Part shown: piece after piece, positions 1-6,900 of the stretch
How the letters are laid out: the number at the start of each line of letters is the position of its first letter
Position numbering within the stretch: position 1 is the stretch's first letter
DNA from: Candidatus Alcium sp. F082
GTDB lineage: Bacteria; Bacteroidota; Bacteroidia; Bacteroidales; F082
Reading direction: 5' to 3'
Length of the DNA: 64,000 nt
Assembly (NCBI GenBank): GCA_001543395.1
Contig: LPNG01000007.1
Location: forward strand, 1 to 64,000
Position numbers and translations under genes: made by a program
The notes under the pieces: generated by a model
What the model was told of the DNA's origin: nothing
Seen by the model: the letters and a program-made list of their open reading frames with translations, nothing else
Database searches by the model: none

Positions 1-94
1 CATCTTGGGCAGTTTGCTTCACATCACGGGATGTAGGATGGCAAGCAGCCAACATGGTAACAAGGAAAGACAAAACCAGATGATGCAGTTTCAT
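1..94 (-). CDS. N-terminus of a lipoprotein, cut by the left edge
   Basis: This reading frame runs off the left edge and is not in the ORF track. Read on the minus strand it starts MKLHHLVLSFLVTMLAACHP, a short basic start, a hydrophobic stretch and a lipobox ending LAAC, so the product should be a lipid-anchored envelope protein. A TATTTTTG -7 box ends only five bases before the ATG, which suggests a leaderless or nearly leaderless mRNA. Only about 31 residues are visible, so no function can be assigned. The overlapping plus-strand ORF at 5-208 is judged a shadow. Confidence 0.7.
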   Translation of the reverse strand, partial: MKLHHLVLSFLVTMLAACHPTSRDVKQTAQD

Positions 95-99
95 GGGGA

Positions 100-107
100 C
101 AAAAATA
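100..107 (-). promoter_or_regulatory. -7 box for the left-edge lipoprotein
   Basis: TATTTTTG on the minus strand matches the Bacteroidota -7 consensus TAnnTTTG. Its G lies five bases upstream of the lipoprotein ATG. Confidence 0.6.
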
Positions 108-280
108 AACAAGATCTTGTTTCAGCATCACAAAACTACCTCTTTCGACAAACGGTTGAAAGGGCAGTCCAAACTTTTTCAAGGTTTTTGAAATGTAATA
201 ATTTGTGAATGAACCAGTTAAAAGTATGATTATTCCAAACTTTTTTCGGTGAAGTCCAAGGATTTAGGAGATTTTTAATC

Positions 281-1744
281 TTAATTCCTCCAAAAACTCC
301 GTGAAAGCAGCGTAATCAACGAGAAAAGCTCCACCCTGCCGAGGAGCATGAAGAAGATGAGCAGCCACTTGGCAAACAGCGGGAAGAAGACGTACGAGCC
401 GCCTGGACCCACTTGACCGAGGCCTGTGCCTACATTGCTCAGCGTGGCCACCGAAGCGCCTAAGGCTGTCTCGATGTCGATGCCCATGGCCAACAGGATG
501 ACAGCACCGATGAGGAAGACCAAGAAATAGACAAAGATAAAGGTGACGTGTTTGTAGACGCCACTGGTGGAGATGGCTTTGCCGTTCACTTTCACGGGCA
601 ACACGGCATTGGGATGGATGATGCGCTTCAGCTCGAGCACCGAGTTCTTGGTGAAGATGAGATGGCGGAAGATCTTGACACCACCCGAGGTGGAGCCCGA
701 ACAGGCACCGATGAACATCAGCAGGAAGAGGATGACCCAAAGGAAGGTAGGCCAGGCGGTGTAGTCGCTGACGAAGAATCCCGTGGTGGTGAAGGCCGAG
801 ATGACGCTGAAGAACGACTCACGGAAAGAGGAACCGAAGCTCTTGTGGCAACCAAAGAACAACACCAAGCCTATGGCTATGCCCAAAACTACGGTGTAGA
901 GCAAGTAGGTGCGGAACTCCTGGTTTTTCAGGATGGTGAACGAACGCCAACTCAAGGAGAGCAGAAGCAGGGAGAAGTTGCAGCCCGACAGCACCATAAA
1001 GACGGTAATCACTACCTGGGAATAGTTGGAGAAAGCCCCGATGTTGGCCGTCCGCGTGGAGAAACCACCCGAGCTGATGGTGCTCAACGAGTGACAAAGG
1101 GCGTCATAGAAGTCCATGTCGCCTCGATAGAGCAAAAGTGTCTCCAATAGGGTGAAAAACAGGTAGATAAACCATATGCGCCTCACGGTATGCATGACGC
1201 GTGGGTGTAGCTTGTCGTAGGTGATGCCGTTGATCTCTGACACGAAGAGTTGCATGCCGCTCATGCTGAGGTAGGGCAGGATGGCCAACGAGAAGACGAT
1301 GATGGCCAAGCCGCCGATCCATTGGGTCATGCTGCGCCAGAGGAGTATGTCTTTCGGCACGGACTCGATGTTGGTCAGGATGGTGGCTCCCGTGGTGGTG
1401 AAACCCGACAAGGCTTCAAAGAAGCCATCGGTGAAGTTGGGCACGCTCTTGCTGAGCAAGAAGGGTATGGCACCGAACAACGAGAGTACAAGCCACGAGA
1501 TGCACACGACATAAACGCCGTCGCGCGAGGTGGTCTTGTCGTTTTTGTGATTACGAGTGGCGATGAGCAGGATGAAACCGGTCAGCAGGGTGATGAGGGC
1601 CGAGAAGGGCATGCTGAAGGCGTAGAGCCCGTGGTGGAGATAGGTCACAGGGAGCACCGTCAGCATGAAGAGACCTTCGATGAGTATCAGCTGGCCTTCG
1701 ATGCGGAGGACTAAAGGATGGTTTATTTTAGTTTTCCACTTCAT
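281..1744 (-). CDS. trkH: Trk-type potassium uptake membrane protein TrkH
   Basis: Pore-forming subunit of a Trk/Ktr K+ uptake system in the inner membrane, 487 residues as usual for TrkH. The four pore-loop motifs of the superfamily can be read in order: TTTGAT, SSGGFS, TTTGFF and NVGTGL, each between hydrophobic helices, with the conserved SGSTSGG segment in the second half. It follows trkA by three bases on the same strand, so the two are one operon: TrkA binds nucleotide in the cytoplasm and gates TrkH. The C-terminus is complete and there is no sign of damage. Confidence 0.95.
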   Translation of the reverse strand: MKWKTKINHPLVLRIEGQLILIEGLFMLTVLPVTYLHHGLYAFSMPFSALITLLTGFILLIATRNHKNDKTTSRDGVYVVCISWLVLSLFGAIPFLLSKSVPNFTDGFFEALSGFTTTGATILTNIESVPKDILLWRSMTQWIGGLAIIVFSLAILPYLSMSGMQLFVSEINGITYDKLHPRVMHTVRRIWFIYLFFTLLETLLLYRGDMDFYDALCHSLSTISSGGFSTRTANIGAFSNYSQVVITVFMVLSGCNFSLLLLSLSWRSFTILKNQEFRTYLLYTVVLGIAIGLVLFFGCHKSFGSSFRESFFSVISAFTTTGFFVSDYTAWPTFLWVILFLLMFIGACSGSTSGGVKIFRHLIFTKNSVLELKRIIHPNAVLPVKVNGKAISTSGVYKHVTFIFVYFLVFLIGAVILLAMGIDIETALGASVATLSNVGTGLGQVGPGGSYVFFPLFAKWLLIFFMLLGRVELFSLITLLSRSFWRN

Positions 1745-1747
1745 TGG

Positions 1748-3088
1748 TTAATGGAACAAACGTTCAACAGCGGGGATGCCGGCAGGCAAGGCCAGCACCA
1801 CAACCTGGTCGTCGGTCTCGATCTGGAAGTCGTCGGTGGCGATGAAGCTCTCGCCGTCACGGGTGACGCCGCAGATGATGGCGTCGTTGGGCATGGGCAG
1901 TTGTCCGATGGGCTTGCGCGTGACGGCCGAGCCAGCCCTCACTTCAAACTCCACGATGTCGGCATCGATGCCGCTGAGGCTCTTCAGCGTGGAGACCTTG
2001 GCACCAAGGGTGTATTTCACCATGTAGCTGGCGGCGATGAGTTTCTTGTTGATGATGGAGTCGATGCCGATGTTTTGCGAGATGTCGATATAGTCGATGT
2101 TCTCCACCAGGGCGATGGTCTTCTTCACGCCGAACGACTTGGCCTGGAGGCAAGTCAGGATGTTGGTCTCGGTATTGTCGCTGACGGCGATGAAAGCGTC
2201 CATGTCCTTGATGCCCTCGTCCTCAAGCAGGTCGAGGTTACGGGCGTCGGCGTTGACGACCAAAGCTTCCGAGAGGTAGTTGGTCAGGTCCATGCAACGC
2301 TCTTTATCGATTTCCAAGATCTTGATGTTCAAGTCTTTCTCAAGGCGTTTGGCGGTGATGCGACCCACACGGCCACCGCCTACGATCATCACATTGTGGA
2401 CGTTGATCTGCTTCTTGCCGCTCAGCTTGATGATGTCCTTGATGGCGTGCGGCTTGGTGACCACATACACCATGTCGGCTACTTGGAAGACCTCGTCGCC
2501 TTGTGGGATAAAAGTGTTTTGGCGGCGGTGGATGGCGGCCACGCGGAACTCGATGTGCTCGTATTGGTTGATGACCTCGTCGACGGTCTTGCCGAGGATC
2601 TCGGCCTCGGGTTCCAATTTCACCATGAAGAGCTGCAGGTTGCCGCCCGCGAAGTCGTAGGTCTCCGAGGAAGCGTTTTTCTTCAGCAATGAGATGATCT
2701 CCTGTGCAGCAATGTCTTCGGGCGAGAGCAAGCCATCAATGCCGAGGTCTTGGTACATGCGCCACACCTCGGGACTCAGGTTCTCCATCGTGTTGACGCG
2801 TGCGATGACTTGTTTGGCGCCGAGTTTCTTGGCGATGATGCCCGTCAGCAGGTTGATATGTTCGTCGTGGAGCACGGCGATCATAAGGTCGGCCTTCTTC
2901 ACGTTGGCGCGTTGCAGCACGGCGGTCGAGGTGGAGTCGCCCGTGATGGTCATCAGGTCGCTGTGCGATTCCATCATCTTCAGCAGTTCCTCGTGCGGGT
3001 CCACGATGGTGATGTTATGGTTGCTACGCACCAGGGCTTCCGCCAAGTGCATGCCTACTTCTCCGTCTCCGGCTATTATGATGTTCAT
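1748..3088 (-). CDS. trkA: Trk system potassium uptake regulatory protein TrkA
   Basis: Cytoplasmic NAD(H)/nucleotide-binding gating subunit of the Trk potassium transporter, 446 residues. It has the tandem RCK layout: an N-terminal Rossmann fold (MNIIIAGDGEVGMHLAEAL), a first TrkA-C domain, a second Rossmann fold near residue 230 (NVMIVGGGRVGRITAKRLEK) and a second TrkA-C domain at the end. It is first in the trkA-trkH operon. A TAACTTTG box lies 22 bases upstream of the ATG. Confidence 0.95.
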   Translation of the reverse strand: MNIIIAGDGEVGMHLAEALVRSNHNITIVDPHEELLKMMESHSDLMTITGDSTSTAVLQRANVKKADLMIAVLHDEHINLLTGIIAKKLGAKQVIARVNTMENLSPEVWRMYQDLGIDGLLSPEDIAAQEIISLLKKNASSETYDFAGGNLQLFMVKLEPEAEILGKTVDEVINQYEHIEFRVAAIHRRQNTFIPQGDEVFQVADMVYVVTKPHAIKDIIKLSGKKQINVHNVMIVGGGRVGRITAKRLEKDLNIKILEIDKERCMDLTNYLSEALVVNADARNLDLLEDEGIKDMDAFIAVSDNTETNILTCLQAKSFGVKKTIALVENIDYIDISQNIGIDSIINKKLIAASYMVKYTLGAKVSTLKSLSGIDADIVEFEVRAGSAVTRKPIGQLPMPNDAIICGVTRDGESFIATDDFQIETDDQVVVLALPAGIPAVERLFH

Positions 3089-3110
3089 TTTTGATGGCTT
3101 TATAAAAGTG

Positions 3111-3118
3111 CAAAGTTA
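3111..3118 (-). promoter_or_regulatory. -7 box of the trkA-trkH operon
   Basis: TAACTTTG on the minus strand fits TAnnTTTG and precedes the trkA start by 22 bases. Confidence 0.6.
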
Positions 3119-3183
3119 GGTATTAATTTTGAAAATGCTGTTTTTTTCTTGTTTTTGTATTCAAACATGAAGCTAAACAAAGT

Positions 3184-3296
3184 AAAAAATGGCCGCGTCA
3201 TCACGACGGGGCCATTGAAATAAGAATACAAATAGTTTACGACGTGCACCGGGAGGTGCACCTGATATAAATCATGTACAATGATTTATTTCTCTT
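3184..3296 (-). repeat. Orphan copy of a 3'-UTR with two hairpins (copy 1)
   Basis: This block repeats, with few changes, the 3' end of the small gene at 3601-3852: the last codons (EEK and stop), a perfect hairpin GTGCACC-ggga-GGTGCAC at 3244-3261, and a terminator-like stem at 3189-3215 followed on the minus strand by a T run. No gene body precedes this copy, so it looks like the scar of a duplication or deletion. The 3089-3600 spacer otherwise holds only the AraC-promoter-like block and a short GTTGACT repeat. Confidence 0.75.
3189..3215 (-). terminator. Intrinsic terminator, copy 1
   Basis: Stem ATGGCC-g-CGTC / GACG-g-GGCCAT around ATCAC, followed on the minus strand by TTTTTT. In copy 2 the CGTC/GACG pair is TGTC/GACA, a compensatory change that supports the stem. 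Confidence 0.65.
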
Positions 3297-3326
3297 CAAT
3301 AAAATCTAGTGCAAAAATCGTATGTT

Positions 3327-3416
3327 GTTCTTTTTCAGTCAATGACAAATAGTCAGTATTGGATGGCAAAAAGTCCTTTGCGGATAATTTTACCAAATTA
3401 ATCGGTGTTTTTGCCA
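3327..3416 (+). promoter_or_regulatory. Decayed copy of the AraC-gene promoter region
   Basis: Ungapped over 90 bases, this stretch matches 12368-12457, the region upstream of the AraC gene, at 75 positions by my count. The 3' part, including GGATAATTTTACCAAAT, is best conserved. The -7 box TATTTTTG of the AraC copy is TGTTTTTG here, and no AraC-like reading frame follows, so this looks like a promoter fossil or a retained operator without its gene. Confidence 0.6.
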
Positions 3417-3450
3417 TTTTCTTTATGTGGCGTGATTCGTGACGGTTTTC

Positions 3451-3470
3451 ACTGTTGACTGTTGACTGAA
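3451..3470. repeat. Short GTTGACT tandem
   Basis: Two and a half copies of a GTTGACT word in non-coding DNA. It resembles in style the GTTGAGA-type tract that interrupts vsr near 51.1 kb. Confidence 0.4.
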
Positions 3471-3502
3471 GCGACGCGACCCTAGACGGAATAAAGAAAA
3501 AA

Positions 3503-3529
3503 ATGGCCGTGTCATCACGACAGGGCCAT
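3503..3529 (-). terminator. Intrinsic terminator, copy 2
   Basis: Stem ATGGCC-g-TGTC / GACA-g-GGCCAT with a minus-strand T run. It ends transcription of the 83-residue gene at 3601-3852. Confidence 0.7.
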
Positions 3530-3611
3530 TGAAATAAGAATACAAATAGTTTACGACGTGCACCGGGAGGTGCACCTGATATAAATCATGTTACGTTGAT
3601 TTATTTCTCTT
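3503..3611 (-). repeat. 3'-UTR with hairpin and terminator (copy 2, in place)
   Basis: This is the genuine 3' end of the small gene at 3601-3852: last codons, hairpin GTGCACC-ggga-GGTGCAC at 3558-3575, and terminator stem at 3503-3529. It is the second copy of the block at 3184-3296, about 315 bases away, with one inserted base and a few substitutions. Confidence 0.75.
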
Positions 3612-3852
3612 CTTTGTGGCGTTTGCCCAGGAGGTAGGCGCCAGCCAGACCAGCCAGCACAAAGATGCCTTCGCCAGCGGGGACGTACCAGTCCTCACCC
3701 GAGTTGTAGATCTGCGGGAGGTCGACCAGCATGCCACCATCCGAAGTGGCGCGGTTCTTGGAGAACTCGTCATCGTCAATGATGAAGACCTGAGCTTTGG
3801 CCGTGGCGGCAAACATCATCAGGGCGGCTGCTATCATTATTGCTTTTTTCAT
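3601..3852 (-). CDS. Small secreted protein with C-terminal membrane anchor
   Basis: 83 residues. The N-terminus (MKKAIMIAAALMMFAATAKA) is a clear signal peptide. After about 35 polar residues the protein ends VPAGEGIFVLAGLAGAYLLG followed by basic KRHKEEK: a short proline-glycine motif, one hydrophobic helix and a positive tail. That tripartite tail has the layout of sorting/anchoring signals recognised by exosortase- or sortase-like enzymes, but no such enzyme is in the window and the match is only architectural. It is monocistronic with its own terminator. Function unknown. Confidence 0.65.
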   Translation of the reverse strand: MKKAIMIAAALMMFAATAKAQVFIIDDDEFSKNRATSDGGMLVDLPQIYNSGEDWYVPAGEGIFVLAGLAGAYLLGKRHKEEK

Positions 3853-3887
3853 CGTATATGGGTTTTATTTTGTTATCTATCTTATTT

Positions 3888-3960
3888 GACTTCGGGACTT
3901 CGGGACTTCGAGACTTCGGGGCTTGGTTGTCACGCAGTCCCGTAGTCTCGCAGTCTCGCG
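3888..3960. repeat. Low-complexity GACTTCGGG / GTCTCGCA tract
   Basis: About four imperfect copies of a nine-base word (GACTTCGGG), then three copies of a related word (AGTCTCGC), in the 112-base spacer between the VWA gene and the small peptide gene. It begins five bases after the VWA stop codon and may have replaced that gene's original 3' end. Confidence 0.6.
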
Positions 3961-3964
3961 TCAT

Positions 3965-6900
3965 TTATTGGATCACCAAGCAGAGCATGCAGACGCCCCT
4001 GACGTTGCTGGGCAGGCTGACGGTGTTCTGCGTGTCGGTGAGTTCGACGGCGTAGAGCACGCGGCCCATCACGTCGACCACCTCGAAGTGGCCGGTGCCG
4101 TTGACGATGAGGTTGCCATGGTCGAAGAAGGCGAAGTGCTCAAGCACGGGCTCCTCCTCGTTGTTGTTCATCTCGCCAAACACGATCTTGAAGCGCGTGT
4201 TGTAGTCATCGACGCGGCCCTCGAAGGTGTAGTGGTCGTGGGTGAGCATGTCGGTCTTGATGCCGGTGATGTTGTCGACCAGGGTGAGGCTGCTGAAGTC
4301 GGCGTTGGCCATGTTCCAGCTGAGGGTGAAGTTGCCGTCTTCCTCGGCCGAGAAGTTGAGGGTCTGGTAGTCCTTGTCGCTGTTGCGGAAGTAGATGGCG
4401 AGGTTAGTGTTGTCGTAGCGGAAGTAGATGCGGCCGGCGGGCGAGCCCATGCGCAGCTTCTTGGCGCCGTCGTTCTCGGGACGGTTGAGCTCGAGCACTG
4501 CGAGGTCGGTTTCGCCTTCGTAATCGGTAACGGTGAAGTTGATCAGCGGGTAGGCAGGTTGTTCACCACGGAAGTTAGGCGTGCCACTGTTGCTACGCAT
4601 GTCGTTGGTGAAGTGTGCCGTGGTGCTTTGGCTCGTCTGGATGAAGAAGCCTTGGTGCATATTGATGTATTGACCAGCAGCTCTAGATCCTTTTGAGGAA
4701 TTGCTCTTGTATTGCTCATATGAGTCTGTCTCAGGATTGTAGACCGCATAGGTTTTGCTGTAGGTGTCGCTAGCCCCCCAAAGGTCTTTGTTTACTTGAG
4801 CATTTGCGAAAGCATCGAAATCTAAATAGCTCTGGTAGGGATTGCCGAGGAGGTTGTAGCCTTCCAAGTGCGTCTTGTAACCATCCAGGTCAATGATGGC
4901 ATCTGTAGTGTAAGTGACAGGGATGTCGACATTACCATTGTTCAGCGTGCCACGGTTTTGGATGAAGGTACGGTCTTTCTTGGCGTTGTCGCTCTCTGTC
5001 CACAAGTGCATGTCATCGAAGTATTCCGTGTGAAGTGCCATCAAGTAACCCTTGCCGGGAATGAACTGAGTTTCGTTGCCTTCTCCAGTCAATTCATTAT
5101 TATATATAATCTGTGTCTCAGGGCTTTCCATGTGCCAGTGGCTATTGCTGTTGCGCTTGAAGTTGATCCAATGGTACTGGGGCTCGTAGAAGCAGTAGAA
5201 GTCCATGGGGTTGGGCGAAGCCATGTCGCTGGGGAACAGCTCGTGGTCTTCGTCGGCCTGAGCCAGCCAAATCTTACAAGGATTGCTGGCCGTCAAAAGG
5301 TCTTCAGGATTTTCAGCATCCCATTGTGCTTTGAAATCATTCCAAGCATCGGTATTCGGGTAAGCCACTTTATTGGTGATGTGGTAATTCCATCCGAACA
5401 TGCTGTTTTTCAGCGACGAGCTGACCAGATGCCAACGGTAGCCTGACTGGATGTTTTCAGTACTACGATAGTCAATAATGTGTTGGCCCGTGTAGGCATC
5501 GATGATGGAAGAAGCATCCTGCAGCAGGCTGACATTCTTATCGATGTAGACCACTGTATTGTCAGTGGTGCTGCTTTCGGTTTCATCGTTGGCATACAGG
5601 TTGATGGTGCCACCGTAGATTTCAGCGGCTTGGCTGACGCTGTAGTCATGAGAGCCGCCTCCCGTGTGGCCGCTACCTGAGCCAGGCAAAAGAGTGTTCT
5701 CATTCATCACACCCGTGTTGTGGCGAGCCAGCATCTCATCGAGCGAGTTGGCATAGTCGAGGGTGATGCCATCGGTGGAGGCCAAGCAGGTGAAGTCGGT
5801 AAGCTTCAGCACGGGGAAGTCGCTGTTGATGTCGCCACCGTTTTGCGACGACACGTAGTTGCCAGCAGTGGTGCGCTTCCATTCGGCATAGCTGCCATGG
5901 TTGGCATTCAGTTTGTCGACCAAGGTGGTGCCATTTTCCCAAACAGGGACTTCGGTCAAAACACCATTAATATAATACTCTTTCATCGTCAATGTGCCAC
6001 CCACCATATTGTCATTGCTGCGTTGATAACGCATCAGCGAGGGAGCAGTAGGATCGGAGTAGTAGTTGGTGGCTTGGCCGTAACTGCCGGTGTTGTCGTC
6101 GGCGACCAAAGGCGTGTTATAGTAGGTATAGGGATAATAGCAGTTGGTTACCGTACCGGTTTGGTTGTTGGCTTTGTTGGTGCCCACAAACTGGCCGAAT
6201 TCTACATCGCTGCCCAGGTCATTCTGTCTCCCGAAGCGTACATAGCAGTTATTGATTGTTCCAAAACTGAAGGTGCCGCCGTTGTCGCCAGGCGTCCAGT
6301 GGTGGTTGCGTCCTGCCAGGCCGCCCACATAGCGGAACAACATGCCAGGATCGTTTTCGGGGTCTTCTTGCTCTTCAGTGCCAATGTAGTTGTACACGCC
6401 GTTGGTGAAGCTGTTGGCCAGGGTGCCGTTGTTTTCGCCTACCAGGCCACCCATGCTGTAGCCTGTCAGCGTGGCCATGGCCATGCTGGAGTGGATGGTG
6501 CCGCCGTCGTTGAAGCCGACGAGACCGCCATACACGAGTTTCATGTCATCGGCTGGTTTGTCGTTGTTGCATGTCAGTCGGCCCACGGCCTCGCAGTTAT
6601 AGATAAGGCCATTGGTCAGTGTGTCAGCGATGATGCCGTGGTGCACGAAGCCTTCATTGTGGTGTTTTCCACGGAAGTCGGCGTCGAGGACGAAGACGTT
6701 CTTCACGGTGCCGCCATCCACGTTGGCGAACATGCCGGGGAAGACCACCACACTCTTTTCACCTTGTTCATTTGCCTTCTTATACATCTTCGAGGCGTTG
6801 TTCTTAAGACCCGTAATCACATGGCCATTACCATCGAAAGTGCCTTTGTAGGACAGCTTGACGGGTTCAGCACCCTCGGCAAGCACATTACCGTTGGCAT

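Noticed and set aside
5-208. 67-residue plus-strand ORF at the left edge
   Set aside because: No recognisable protein or promoter; it overlaps the lipoprotein start on the other strand, which has a lipobox and a -7 box.
1718-2692. 324-residue plus-strand ORF over trkA
   Set aside because: Shadow frame; trkA on the other strand has all family motifs.
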